From: Bacillus sp. FJAT-44742
Lineage (GTDB): Bacteria; Bacillota; Bacilli; Bacillales; Marinococcaceae
Assembly (NCBI RefSeq): GCF_002797315.1
Contig: NZ_KZ454936.1
Span: 743,133-807,132 of the forward strand
Length of the DNA: 64,000 nt
Direction of reading: 5' to 3'
Below, one piece after another: positions 35,672 to 44,717 of the stretch. The first letter of the stretch is position 1, and every line of letters starts with the position of its first letter. The notes below the pieces were generated by a model. It was not told where the DNA came from, searched no databases, and saw only the letters and a list, made by a program, of their open reading frames with translations. A program made the translations under genes and the position numbers.

Positions 35672-36505
35672 ATGGAAAAAGAAACATGGTACTTTATAGA
35701 TTCTGGCAAGCAATCCCCTTCTTATAATATGGCTCTGGACGAAAAGCTTCTTCAATGGCACAGCAGTGGCAAGATTCCTCCGGTTGTCCGTTTTTATGAA
35801 TGGGATCCTCCCACGCTATCTGTTGGCTATTTTCAAAAGGTACATAAAGAGATTAACTTGGAAGCAGTAAGACACCATAACCTGGGATTGGTTCGCCGTC
35901 CTACGGGCGGACGTGGTGTGCTTCATGATAAAGAATTAACATACAGTGTAATTGTTTCAGAGGATCATCCTGAAATGCCTGCTACAGTAACAGAAGCCTA
36001 TCGCGTGATTTCAGAAGGCATTCTTCAAGGATTTAAAAGACTTGGGCTAGAAGCTTATTTTGCAGTGCCCCGCACAAAAGCAGAAGAAGAGGAATTAAAA
36101 AGTCCTCGTTCAGCAGTTTGTTTTGATGCCCCTTCCTGGTACGAATTGGTGGTGGAAGGAAGAAAGATTGCCGGAAGCGCCCAAACAAGGCAAAAAGGTG
36201 TTATCTTACAGCACGGCTCCATTATTCTGGACTATGATGAAGATATGCTTTTCGATGTATTCAATTATCCTAGCGAGCGTGTAAGAGAGCGCATGCAAAA
36301 GGCGTTTAAGAAAAAGGCCGTAGCAATCAACGAACTAAAAGATGAACCTGTTACCTTGGAGGAAGTCAGCAAGGCCTTTAAGTATGGCTTTGAAAAAGGC
36401 TTACAAATCAACCTCAAGCCTTATAAATTAAGCAGTGAAGAGCAACAGGAAGTAATAGAGCTTGCAGAAAAATATAAATCAGATGATTGGACATTTCGTA
36501 AATAA
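35672..36505 (+). CDS. lipM: octanoyl-[GcvH]:protein N-octanoyltransferase LipM
   Basis: Transfers octanoate from ACP to GcvH, the first step of lipoate synthesis in Bacillus. From ATG 35672 (AAAGGAAGAGGG upstream) it is 277 residues, and Cys150 in [12 protein letters not shown] falls at exactly the catalytic position known for B. subtilis Lip[19 protein letters not shown] is the lipoate-binding-loop motif. The location beside the gcv operon fits its function. Confidence 0.94.
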   Translation: MEKETWYFIDSGKQSPSYNMALDEKLLQWHSSGKIPPVVRFYEWDPPTLSVGYFQKVHKEINLEAVRHHNLGLVRRPTGGRGVLHDKELTYSVIVSEDHPEMPATVTEAYRVISEGILQGFKRLGLEAYFAVPRTKAEEEELKSPRSAVCFDAPSWYELVVEGRKIAGSAQTRQKGVILQHGSIILDYDEDMLFDVFNYPSERVRERMQKAFKKKAVAINELKDEPVTLEEVSKAFKYGFEKGLQINLKPYKLSSEEQQEVIELAEKYKSDDWTFRK

Positions 36506-36550
36506 AAAGAAATGGAGGCTTCTTTTATAAGCCTCTCTTTCTTTTCTCAA

Positions 36551-37384
36551 TTATAGGTTTGTTGTCCGGTAGAATGCTTCTTGAAGCGTTTTGGCGACCG
36601 GGCCGACAGGGTAGGAACTTTCAATCGTTCCCTGAATTTTACTGACCGGTGTAACTTCGGCACTTGTGCTAGTGATAAATACCTCATCAGCCTGTTCGAT
36701 ATCATCGAGGGAAAAAGCTTCTTCAATAACATTATATTTAAGGTCTCCAGCCAGGCTGATGACAACCTGGCGTGTGATGCCATTTAAAATAAAGTTATTT
36801 GCAGGATGAGTGTAAATATCTTTGTTTTTTACCATAAAGATATTGCTCGAAGAGCCTTCAGTCACGACATCACCGCGGTGTTGCAGTGCTTCCTCACAGT
36901 TGTGATCAGCAGCTTTTCTTTTGGCCATGATATTGCCCAGGAGATTGAGGGTTTTGATATCGCAGCGCAGCCAGCGTATGTCTTCGGTTGCATATAAAGA
37001 GATGCCGTTGTGCTTGTCCCTTGAAAAAGTCATTTCTTTAGTAAAACCCGTCAGAAACGACGTCAGGTCACGCTCATATAAATGGTTGCGTTCCGCTACA
37101 CCTCGCGTCATTTGTATGTAGACATATCCATTGGCCAGATTGTTTTGTTCAATCAGAGAACAAGCCAGGCTTTTAATTTTATCGACAGGAGCAGCCAGAG
37201 GCATGTCGATCTTTTGAGCACTTTCTAAAAAACGTTGAAAGTGTTCATTTAACGCAAAGGGCCGGCCATTATAAACAGGGATGACTTCGTAGATCCCATC
37301 GCCAAAATAGTAGCCCCGGTCATCAAAAGAGATAGTCGCATCTTGTCGAAGGACAAGTTCATCTTGTATGATTACATAGGTCAT
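36551..37384 (-). CDS. dat: D-amino-acid aminotransferase
   Basis: A 277-residue fold-type IV PLP enzyme making D-glutamate from D-alanine and 2-oxoglutarate for cell-wall synthesis. The PLP lysine is Lys144 in CDIKTLNLLGN, equivalent to Lys145 of the Bacillus YM-1 enzyme. RGYYFGDGIYEVIPVY at the start and EGSSSNIF and LNGITRQVV later are typical of D-AAT rather than branched-chain transaminases. AAAGGAGG precedes ATG 37384. Monocistronic on the minus strand. Confidence 0.93.
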   Translation of the reverse strand: MTYVIIQDELVLRQDATISFDDRGYYFGDGIYEVIPVYNGRPFALNEHFQRFLESAQKIDMPLAAPVDKIKSLACSLIEQNNLANGYVYIQMTRGVAERNHLYERDLTSFLTGFTKEMTFSRDKHNGISLYATEDIRWLRCDIKTLNLLGNIMAKRKAADHNCEEALQHRGDVVTEGSSSNIFMVKNKDIYTHPANNFILNGITRQVVISLAGDLKYNVIEEAFSLDDIEQADEVFITSTSAEVTPVSKIQGTIESSYPVGPVAKTLQEAFYRTTNL

Positions 37385-37876
37385 ATGAAAACCTCCTTTA
37401 CAAGCTTATTATAGTTTACCATTTTTCTAAGAAACAAAAACAATGGATTCAATTAAAAAAAGTGTGATAGAGCCAGTTAATGAATGATGCATACAAGGCT
37501 TTGGAAGGACAGCGATGAATGATGATGTCAGCTTGGCAGGAAACCGGCCGTGTTTACAAGGCGAAGCTGAAAGAGCAAGGATTATAATCATAAATAAATA
37601 AAACTTAAAATAAAAAAAATGAAATACCGCGGATTTTGACAATTTCCTCTATGATTCCTCTTTTTTGCTTTGTTTTTCTCTTTCTTCCCTAGTTGACAAA
37701 GGCTTCTTTTTTTTGTTTATTTACCATATATAGTGGGGAATAAGAAAAACTGTACACAATATATTGGAATTCGGCTGTTTGTATGGTAAAGTAGGAAAAC
37801 AGAATTCAATTCCTGAACGAGAGAAAGTAATGGGGAGATTTTGTCGAATCCTTAGAAGGGAAGAGGAGGACTGCAC
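37385..37876. other. 492-bp intergenic region between dat and nrdJ
   Basis: Holds the divergent promoters of dat and nrdJ and two NrdR boxes. The piece around 37532-37552 recalls a B12 box but lacks the rest of a cobalamin riboswitch. No gene supported. Confidence 0.5.
37723..37767 (+). promoter_or_regulatory. pair of NrdR boxes upstream of nrdJ
   Basis: ACCATATATAGTGG (37723-37736) and ACACAATATATTGG (37754-37767) match the NrdR consensus (ACACTATATATAGTGT-like) and are 31 bp apart, three helical turns as usual for NrdR. The second overlaps TTGGAA (37764-37769), which with TAAAGT (37787-37792, 17-bp spacer) forms a promoter; TTGACA at 37693 may belong to another. Confidence 0.7.
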
Positions 37877-40435
37877 ATGGCAACAACAATGCAGGATGTA
37901 AGGAAAATTGATGTAAAGAAATTAAATGAAGACATCGAACAGTTTCCACAAGTACACAAGATAACTAATGACATGACGATGACAAAAAAGGGAGTTTCCC
38001 GCCTTGTCATGCTAGACAGATATACATTTAAAGATACAGAGAAAAAAACGCTCAAGACAGGGGACTTTGTTGTCTTAACCGTGAAAGAAGATCCTAAGTT
38101 TCCGGCCAGAGGGTTTGGATTTGTTGAAGAGCTTGATTGGGAAGCTCATAAAGCGAAGATACTGGTAGACAAAGAATTCCTTGGGGTACTAGACGGGGAA
38201 GAGGCGGAGACAGGAATAGTGAGCAGGTCTCTGGATTCTATTGAAAAGCCTTTAGAAATATTCTACGAACAAATTGCTAAACGTAATGCTACAGGCCTTG
38301 CTTCAGTAGAAACAACAGAAGAAAAGAAAAAGAAATCATACGAAGACTTTTATAAACAGTTAGTTGATATGAATTTTATTCCGGCTGGACGGGTCCTGTA
38401 TGGAGCTGGGGCAGAAACGGATGTTACTTATTTTAATTGCTATGTTATGCCATTTATGGAGGACTCTCGTGAAGGGATATCAGAGCATCGTAAGCAAGTA
38501 ATGGAGATCATGAGCCGCGGAGGCGGAGTTGGAACGAATGGTTCTACCCTTCGTCCAAGAAACACACTCGCCCGGGGAGTAAATGGGAAGTCTTCCGGAT
38601 CTGTATCATGGCTTGATGATATCGCTAAGCTCACTCACTTAGTAGAGCAGGGAGGATCAAGACGAGGCGCTCAGATGATCATGCTTTCAGATTGGCATCC
38701 TGATATTTTGGAATTCATTATTTCAAAAATGCAAAATCCTCGTATTTTACGTTTCTTGCTTGAACATACAGAGGATGATCAGATACAGAGCCTGGTAAAA
38801 GAAAAGCTTAAGTTTACCCCGCTTACAGAAGTTGAAGATGCGATGTACCAAAGCATTCTCAATTATAAAAGCATTCCTGGCCAAGGCGGGTTCGATAATA
38901 AGGTTATCCAGGAAGCAGAAGAAAAGCTGCATACTGGGGGAACATACAGTGTAAATAATCCAGAATTTCTCACGGGTGCAAACATTTCAGTGTGCTTGAC
39001 AAAGGAGTTTATGGAAGCTGTTGAAAGTGACAGCACCTATACCCTGCGCTTTCCTGACGTTGAAAACTATAACGAGAAAGAAATGGCAGCTTACAATGAG
39101 AACTGGCAAAGCATCGGTGATGTAAGAGAATGGGAAAAAATGGGTTACAACGTAAAGGCCTATCGTACCATCAAAGCCAGAGAATTATGGAAGCTGATTA
39201 ACATTTGTGCGACTTACTCAGCTGAGCCGGGAATTTTCTTTATCGATAATGCAAATGAACAGACCAACGCCCAAAGCTATGGACAGAAAGTTGTGGCGAC
39301 AAATCCTTGCGGAGAACAGCCCCTTGCCCCTTACTCTGTTTGTAACTTGGCAGCTGTTAATCTTGCGGAAATGGCAGATAAAGAAAACAGCAAAATTGAC
39401 TTTTCCAAGCTTAAAGAAACGGTGGAAACCGGTGTGCGAATGCAGGATAACGTCATAGATGCCACACCTTACTTTCTTGAAGAGAATACCAGTCAGGCAA
39501 AGGGAGAAAGACGAATCGGACTTGGTGTCATGGGTCTTCATGACCTCTTGATCTATGCGGAGACGGTTTACGGATCAGAAGAAGGAAACCGGCTGATTGA
39601 TCAGATTTTTGAAACCATTGCTACCACCGCCTATCGTACAAGCATCGAATTGGCAAAGGAAAAAGGCAGCTTTCCTTACCTTGTTGGCGAAACAGAAGAG
39701 CAGACAAAACAATTGCGCGCAGCCTTTATTAATACAGGGTACATGAAGAATATGCCTGAAGATATCAGGCAGGGCATTCTGGAGCATGGAATACGAAACT
39801 CACACCTTCTAACTGTAGCTCCTACAGGAAGCACAGGTACGATGGTAGGAGTAAGCACAGGATTAGAGCCTTATTTCTCTTTTAAATATTACCGCAGCGG
39901 GCGCCTTGGCAAGTTTATAGAAGTAAATGCGGAGATAGTGCAAGAGTACTTGGATCGTAATCCTGATGCTGATTCAACTGACCTGCCGGATTTCTTCGTA
40001 TCAGCAATGGAGCTTGAACCTGAAGCTCATGCGGATGTTCAGTGTGTGATCCAAAGGTGGGTGGACAGCTCTCTTTCTAAAACGGTTAACGCGCCAAGGG
40101 GATACACTGTCGAACAGGTTCAAAAAGTGTATGAAAGACTTTACAAAGGTGGAGCAAAAGGCGGCACAGTATATGTAGATGGCAGCCGTGATGCTCAAGT
40201 TCTTTCCTTGAAAGCAGAAGAGAATACATTTGACAAAGAGAATAAAAATGAGAAAAAAGAAAATGAAGGCAAAGTCGTTCTTGTGGATACCATCAAGGAC
40301 GTGCGTTCAACTACAGTGAACATCGGAAATGAAATAGGAGATACTTGTCCTGTATGCCGGGAAGGCACCGTTGAGGATGTAGGGGGATGCAATACGTGCA
40401 CCAACTGTGGAGCACAACTGAAATGCGGATTGTAA
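37877..40435 (+). CDS. nrdJ: class II (adenosylcobalamin-dependent) ribonucleoside-diphosphate reductase
   Basis: Makes deoxyribonucleotides using adenosylcobalamin, independent of oxygen. An 852-residue protein with the radical-site motif NPCGEQPLAPYSVCNL (Cys478, Glu480), the finger-loop PTGSTGTMVGVSTGLEP, and a C-terminal zinc-ribbon/redox tail CPVCREG...GGCNTCTNCGAQLKCGL. No separate beta subunit is nearby, as expected for class II. GAAGAGGAGG precedes ATG 37877. Probably repressed by NrdR through the upstream boxes. It is not in this place in B. subtilis. Confidence 0.94.
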   Translation: MATTMQDVRKIDVKKLNEDIEQFPQVHKITNDMTMTKKGVSRLVMLDRYTFKDTEKKTLKTGDFVVLTVKEDPKFPARGFGFVEELDWEAHKAKILVDKEFLGVLDGEEAETGIVSRSLDSIEKPLEIFYEQIAKRNATGLASVETTEEKKKKSYEDFYKQLVDMNFIPAGRVLYGAGAETDVTYFNCYVMPFMEDSREGISEHRKQVMEIMSRGGGVGTNGSTLRPRNTLARGVNGKSSGSVSWLDDIAKLTHLVEQGGSRRGAQMIMLSDWHPDILEFIISKMQNPRILRFLLEHTEDDQIQSLVKEKLKFTPLTEVEDAMYQSILNYKSIPGQGGFDNKVIQEAEEKLHTGGTYSVNNPEFLTGANISVCLTKEFMEAVESDSTYTLRFPDVENYNEKEMAAYNENWQSIGDVREWEKMGYNVKAYRTIKARELWKLINICATYSAEPGIFFIDNANEQTNAQSYGQKVVATNPCGEQPLAPYSVCNLAAVNLAEMADKENSKIDFSKLKETVETGVRMQDNVIDATPYFLEENTSQAKGERRIGLGVMGLHDLLIYAETVYGSEEGNRLIDQIFETIATTAYRTSIELAKEKGSFPYLVGETEEQTKQLRAAFINTGYMKNMPEDIRQGILEHGIRNSHLLTVAPTGSTGTMVGVSTGLEPYFSFKYYRSGRLGKFIEVNAEIVQEYLDRNPDADSTDLPDFFVSAMELEPEAHADVQCVIQRWVDSSLSKTVNAPRGYTVEQVQKVYERLYKGGAKGGTVYVDGSRDAQVLSLKAEENTFDKENKNEKKENEGKVVLVDTIKDVRSTTVNIGNEIGDTCPVCREGTVEDVGGCNTCTNCGAQLKCGL

Positions 40436-40468
40436 GGAAGCTGGGGTCATCCCCGGCTCCTTTTTTTG
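40436..40468 (+). terminator. rho-independent terminator after nrdJ
   Basis: GGAAGCTGGGG tcat CCCCGGCTCC hairpin and seven T. Confidence 0.85.
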
Positions 40469-40474
40469 AAAAAA

Positions 40475-40492
40475 TGTTTCCCTTAGGAAACA
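40475..40492. promoter_or_regulatory. candidate MntR box
   Basis: TGTTTCCCTTAGGAAACA, a perfect 7-bp dyad with 4-bp centre, resembles Bacillus MntR sites (for example TTTGCCTTAAGGAAAC). It lies 36 bp upstream of the probable mntR -35 box. Confidence 0.5.
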
Positions 40493-40527
40493 ATAGAACT
40501 GCTTTTATTTTCAAGGCTCTGCTTGTA

Positions 40528-40556
40528 TTGTGAAAGAAAAGTAGATGGTGTACAAT
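40528..40556 (+). promoter_or_regulatory. sigma-A promoter of mntR
   Basis: TTGTGA (40528-40533), 17-bp spacer, TACAAT (40551-40556). Confidence 0.6.
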
Positions 40557-40612
40557 AATCATAGTGCAATTTTTTTTCGCATAACGCCAGGTCGAGCATT
40601 GGAGGATATTTT

Positions 40613-41047
40613 ATGCCTACACCAAGCATGGAAGATTACTTAGAAAGAATATACCAGCTGATCGAGGAAAAAGGATATGCCCGGGTTTCTGATATAGCCG
40701 ATAACCTGGAAGTACACCCTTCCTCGGTAACGAAAATGGTACAAAAGCTTGATAAAAAAGAATATTTAATTTATGAAAAGTATAGAGGGCTCGTATTAAC
40801 CCCAAAAGGGAAAAAAGTAGGCAAGCGTCTAGTGTACCGTCACGAGTTATTGGAAGATTTTCTTAGGATCATAGGGGTAGAAGGGGAAAATATTTATACT
40901 GATGTGGAAGGCATCGAACATCATTTAAGCTGGGATGCCATTGACCGCATCGGTGACTTGGTGCAGTATTTTCAAGAGCAGCAGACAAGGATAGAAGCAT
41001 TAAGGGAAGTCCAGCGCAAGAACGAAATAAATGAAGAAAACGAGTGA
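40613..41047 (+). CDS. mntR: manganese-responsive transcriptional repressor MntR
   Basis: A 144-residue DtxR-family repressor of manganese uptake. An N-terminal winged HTH ([23 protein letters not shown]) is followed by a dimerisation domain. All metal ligands of B. subtilis MntR fall at identical positions: Asp8, Glu11, His77, Glu99, Glu102 and His103. TTGGAGGAT precedes ATG 40613. A palindrome resembling an MntR box lies upstream, suggesting autoregulation or an unrecognised second target. Confidence 0.95.
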   Translation: MPTPSMEDYLERIYQLIEEKGYARVSDIADNLEVHPSSVTKMVQKLDKKEYLIYEKYRGLVLTPKGKKVGKRLVYRHELLEDFLRIIGVEGENIYTDVEGIEHHLSWDAIDRIGDLVQYFQEQQTRIEALREVQRKNEINEENE

Positions 41048-41223
41048 TTTAAAGTGGGCAGCTATATAATCAGGCTGCTCATTTTTTTATGCTATCAGGG
41101 AGGCTCTAGAGGAAAGAAGGTCAGTTTAAAGAGACAAGAAAGGACAAACAGGTAAGAAAAACGATGAATTTCGTACTTTTTCCCCTTACCTTTGCATAGG
41201 ATTGTGGAGAGGAGGGGGGAAGA

Positions 41224-42111
41224 ATGAATATCGACGGTGTCTTTGCAGGCGGAGGAGCAAAAGCCTTTGCTTTTATTGGCGCGATCCAGGTTGTTGAAGA
41301 ACGGGGATATTGTTTTCAGCGGCTTGCCGGCACAAGTGCAGGCGCTATTACAGCCAGCTTCATTAAAGCAGGTTATACAAGCGAGGAAATTTTACATCTT
41401 CTAAATAGCGTGGACTTGAAGACATTTTTGGATGAAACCTGGTTACAAAATAAGGTACCCTTATGGAAATGGATATCCGTTTACTGGAAACTCGGCCTCT
41501 ATAAAGGAGACGAATTGGAAAAGTGGATTGATAGATGCTTAGAAGCAAAAGGCATAAAAACGTTTGGAGACCTGCCGGAGGGCAGCTTAAAAATCATTGC
41601 CTCTGATCTGACAAAAGGACGCCTGCTGGTTCTGCCGGATGATCTCCCTCTCTATGGAGTTATTCCTGAAACATTTTCAGTAGCTCGTGCAGTGAGAATG
41701 AGCTGCAGTCTCCCATACTTTTTTAAACCGGTTAAGCTTTACGGGAAGGGAAGAGACCCCAGTATAGTAGTGGACGGAGGGTTACTTAGTAATTTTCCTA
41801 TCTGGATATTTATAAAAAAAGCAGGAGACAAACCCGTTCGCCCGGTAATAGGGTTTCAGCTGACACCAAGTCTGGAAGAAATACGGGAGAAAAAAATCCG
41901 CAATGCCTTTGATATGTACCAGTCTCTTTTTGAAACAATGAGAAATGCTCACGACATGCGGTATATCACGAAAACTCATGCAAAAAATATTGTTTTCATA
42001 CCGGTACATCAAATAAAGGCTACTGACTTTCATATTGATGATATTATGAAAAAGAAATTAATGGAGGCAGGAAAAATGAAAACAAAATTGTTTCTCAAGG
42101 ATTGGATATAG
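41224..42111 (+). CDS. yqhO: patatin-like phospholipase/acyl hydrolase YqhO
   Basis: A 295-residue protein with the oxyanion motif GGGAKAFAFIG, the nucleophile elbow GTSAG (Ser38) and the catalytic aspartate in VVDGGLLSNFP, completing the Ser-Asp dyad of bacterial patatins. GAGGAGGGGGGAAG precedes ATG 41224. Follows mntR as in B. subtilis. Lipid substrate unknown. Confidence 0.9.
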   Translation: MNIDGVFAGGGAKAFAFIGAIQVVEERGYCFQRLAGTSAGAITASFIKAGYTSEEILHLLNSVDLKTFLDETWLQNKVPLWKWISVYWKLGLYKGDELEKWIDRCLEAKGIKTFGDLPEGSLKIIASDLTKGRLLVLPDDLPLYGVIPETFSVARAVRMSCSLPYFFKPVKLYGKGRDPSIVVDGGLLSNFPIWIFIKKAGDKPVRPVIGFQLTPSLEEIREKKIRNAFDMYQSLFETMRNAHDMRYITKTHAKNIVFIPVHQIKATDFHIDDIMKKKLMEAGKMKTKLFLKDWI

Positions 42112-42133
42112 CCCCCTCAACATTGAGGGGGCT
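42110..42133. repeat. hairpin between convergent genes
   Basis: AGCCCCCTCA acat TGAGGGGGCT, perfect 10-bp stem between yqhO and the PAP2-like gene. No T run on either side, so termination is only possible, not shown. Confidence 0.5.
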
Positions 42134-42150
42134 GGGTGCGTTACTTCATT

Positions 42151-42999
42151 TTAGGAATCCATGTAAATCTTTCCATCCTGTTCAAAGAGACGGAGACGTA
42201 CAAAAAGATACGGTGCTATTAAAGTGATCCAAAGCCCTAAAAAAGTAAAATGAAGAAAGTGGATAAGCACAGTTGGTGAGAGGAAAGTGCCAATGTACAC
42301 GATTAGAAACAAACCAGTCAATCCAACTATGGCTGCTAAAAACTTCCTGGACCAGTGAGGAGAAATCAGCATTCTCACTTTAACCTGTTCAAATGAAAAA
42401 CCAATGCCTGTTCCAAGCAATAGCCCAGCATAATGAGCAGATTCAGGAAATAAGAGCAAGAGAGCACACGGCAATACAAGAGAAAAAGAAAAACGGAAAG
42501 GATCAGGCATTCCCCCAACCCAATCAAGAGAACGATAAGCGGCATAGACAATAAAGGAACCAATCAAGACAGCGCCGAGTACGTCAAAAAGCAGGTGCGC
42601 TCCCGTGTATAAGGTGACAAAAGAGATGATCCCTATCATAAGGACTGCCAGCAGAGAAAACGAGCGCTTGGCGACTTCTGGAATAAGATACCCCCAAAAT
42701 GTCGTAGCAGCCTGAACCGGCCCGCTTGGAAACGTAGAAAACCCGTTCCCTTGAATTCCGGCGGCAGGACGGTCGATTATAATAACCTGGTTAAGAAACA
42801 CATGCAAGTACATGGAAAAAGAATACACATAAAGCAGTCGAAAGCCCAGGTGTTTATCAAACATCCAGAATATCAGCGGTATGATTAATACGTAAAACCA
42901 TTCACTGGCCAGTAAAGATATTACAGATGTTAACCAGTCAAAGACTGGGTTTTGCAATTGCTGAAACCAGTCTGATACAGTTGCTTCCACATGTAGCAT
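42151..42999 (-). CDS. PAP2-like membrane protein with degenerate active site
   Basis: A 282-residue protein with about seven membrane helices. It has the layout of PAP2 lipid phosphatases, but the key residues differ: N-x6-RP instead of K-x6-RP, FPSGPVQ instead of PSGH, and the arginine six before the retained His of YTGAHLLFDVLGA is Thr. The start at 42999 has GGAGGAGGAG upstream. It may bind rather than hydrolyse a lipid phosphate. Divergent PAP2 homologs occur widely in Bacillaceae. Confidence 0.75.
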   Translation of the reverse strand: MLHVEATVSDWFQQLQNPVFDWLTSVISLLASEWFYVLIIPLIFWMFDKHLGFRLLYVYSFSMYLHVFLNQVIIIDRPAAGIQGNGFSTFPSGPVQAATTFWGYLIPEVAKRSFSLLAVLMIGIISFVTLYTGAHLLFDVLGAVLIGSFIVYAAYRSLDWVGGMPDPFRFSFSLVLPCALLLLFPESAHYAGLLLGTGIGFSFEQVKVRMLISPHWSRKFLAAIVGLTGLFLIVYIGTFLSPTVLIHFLHFTFLGLWITLIAPYLFVRLRLFEQDGKIYMDS

Positions 43000-43091
43000 G
43001 CCGACTCCTCCTCCCCGACACAAGTACAATTCTTACTTTTTCTAAGATCGCATTGGATATATAAACTATTTTGCAAAACCATAAACATAAG

Positions 43092-43137
43092 AAAAAAGAA
43101 TCGGGCACTTTGTTAAAAGAGTGCCCGATTCTTTTTT
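43092..43137. terminator. bidirectional terminator
   Basis: Perfect 18-bp stem (AAAAAAGAATCGGGCACT left arm), T runs on both strands; ends the SA1362-family gene on minus. Confidence 0.9.
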
Positions 43138-43508
43138 CTGTTCTTTTTTCCCTCAATCACCTTTAAGTTATGGTCATTTCGCCGTTTGTTTACCGCACGG
43201 GCAGGTCGTTTTTTTTGTGATTGTTGTTTAATGGGTGTAGGGCGGTTATTAGGAGCCCCTTTGCCTTTTGCACCAGCTGCCGATTTACCTCCGTACGCGC
43301 TGGGTCGGGCTTGAGCTTGATATTGATTCATGCTCATCCGTTTAAGGATGACTCTGGTAAATAGGAAGTAGATACCCATTGCTACGGCTGCACCAACGAG
43401 GAGGTAGGTAAGTAAGCCTAAAGGATTAGTGATAAGTTGATAACCAAGACCCAGGGCAGCGAGACCAAAAATAACAATTAAGACAGGATGGGCAGTAAGT
43501 CTGGACAC
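43113..43508 (-). CDS. yqhP: SA1362 family protein (YqhP-like)
   Basis: A 131-residue protein with two membrane segments (about residues 7-27 and 32-50), then a strongly basic, glutamine/alanine/lysine-rich cytosolic tail. It lies at the yqhP position beside yqhR as in B. subtilis and matches the SA1362 family layout. The basic tail suggests binding to nucleic acid or ribosomes, but this is speculation. GGAGGTGATG precedes ATG 43508. Confidence 0.75.
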   Translation of the reverse strand: MSRLTAHPVLIVIFGLAALGLGYQLITNPLGLLTYLLVGAAVAMGIYFLFTRVILKRMSMNQYQAQARPSAYGGKSAAGAKGKGAPNNRPTPIKQQSQKKRPARAVNKRRNDHNLKVIEGKKNRKKNRALF

Positions 43509-43998
43509 CTTTCATCACCTCCGGAAATATTAATACTGCTAGCGGTAATTTTTGGAAGTAAGAAACCTCTTGTATTTATATAATGGAGACTGTGTAAGGA
43601 AAATATTCACAAGTTATAAAGAACATCCAATATTTCTATGCTTATACTGATTCTTATATTTCAATTCCCGTTTTGTCTGAAAATTAAAAGAAAAACTTAT
43701 GAAAAAATAGTGGGTTAAGGAAATAAATCAACATTAAGTACATATACAACTGGAAAAAAGTTTGAAGGGAAGTTCTTATAGTTTATATTCTACATCATTA
43801 ATTCTGATTCCTCTATATTAATAAGCGGCATTACCTATGTTTCTATCGCTTTGATATAAAGGGAGCAAAATATAATGAACCTTACAAATTATCTTTCCCT
43901 ATTCTCATGAAAATACACCATTAATTCCTTTTACATTCCTGCTCTTTTTAGAATGAAAGGATGAACTGTAAGCAATACTACAGGGAGAGGTGATAGAA
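43509..43998. other. 490-bp AT-rich intergenic region
   Basis: Divergent upstream region of yqhP and yqhR. I see no supported gene, repeat or structured RNA in it; B. subtilis has yqhQ nearby, which is not found here. Confidence 0.5.
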
Positions 43999-44487
43999 AT
44001 GGCAAATGCGCAGCAAACAAGAAACAAAGACACAGATGAGTCTCTATCTTACATGAGTAAAGTAGCTCTTATCGGGATTTGCGGTGGGATCATATGGAGC
44101 ATCATAGGCTATATAGCCTTCTTTTTAAATTTCTCCCGTGTAGGCCCTGCGCTTGTTTTAATGCCATGGGCATTAGGGGATTGGAAAAATGGGTATCTTG
44201 GTCAATGGATTGGTATTCTCGTGATCGGATTACTCTCTATACTAAGTGCTTACCTTTATAAGGTGATCTTTCAAAAATGGGATTCTCTCATACCAGGCAT
44301 GATATATGGTTTTGTGTTATGGCTTTTAGTTTTTTATATTTTAAACCCTCTGTTTCCTGGTCTAAAGCCGCTTCCCTTATTAGATTTTAATACGATAGCC
44401 ACCAATATATGCCTGTACATTCTGTATGGAGTCTTTATCGGTTATTCAATCTCTTATGAATATACAACGATGAAGGAGAGCTCCTGA
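43999..44487 (+). CDS. yqhR: YqhR family membrane protein
   Basis: A 162-residue protein with four membrane helices and the conserved ends (LNFSRVGPALVLMPWALGDWKNGYLGQWIG) of YqhR. GGGAGAGGTGA precedes ATG 43999; a GTG 9 nt earlier overlaps that site. Function unknown. B. subtilis has aroQ (yqhS) between yqhR and the peptidase; it is absent here. Confidence 0.85.
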   Translation: MANAQQTRNKDTDESLSYMSKVALIGICGGIIWSIIGYIAFFLNFSRVGPALVLMPWALGDWKNGYLGQWIGILVIGLLSILSAYLYKVIFQKWDSLIPGMIYGFVLWLLVFYILNPLFPGLKPLPLLDFNTIATNICLYILYGVFIGYSISYEYTTMKESS

Positions 44488-44520
44488 CATCTATTCAAAT
44501 AAGAAACCCTGTGATAGAAT

Positions 44521-44597
44521 AAAGGGTGTTCACTGAGAGCTGGCAGGGCGGGAGTTCTGCCAACAAATCATACGTAGCGGATACCCTTAGCTTAATT
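44521..44597 (+). other. possible structured leader upstream of pepQ
   Basis: AAGGGTGT and ATACCCTT could close a region containing a GGCAG...CTGCC hairpin. It does not match a riboswitch class I know, and no terminator follows. Confidence 0.25.
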
Positions 44598-44717
44598 AAC
44601 GGCTTCCTAGTTCTATTTATTAATTCATAAGATTTGTTTCCTTATTATAACTGCAGCTACATCATATTCTTCACGGTCGGCTGGCATGGCGGCTATAGCA
44701 GAGGAGGACAATAATTA

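Noticed and set aside
37525-37565. B12-box-like sequence (GGCAGGAAACCGGCC) upstream of the B12-dependent RNR, suggesting a cobalamin riboswitch
   Set aside because: The other conserved cobalamin-aptamer pieces (GGGAA and GCCACTG core) are not found on either strand within 250 bp, and no terminator follows.
42110-42133. Hairpin after yqhO as a classical terminator
   Set aside because: The stem is perfect but neither strand has a T run after it; listed only as a repeat.
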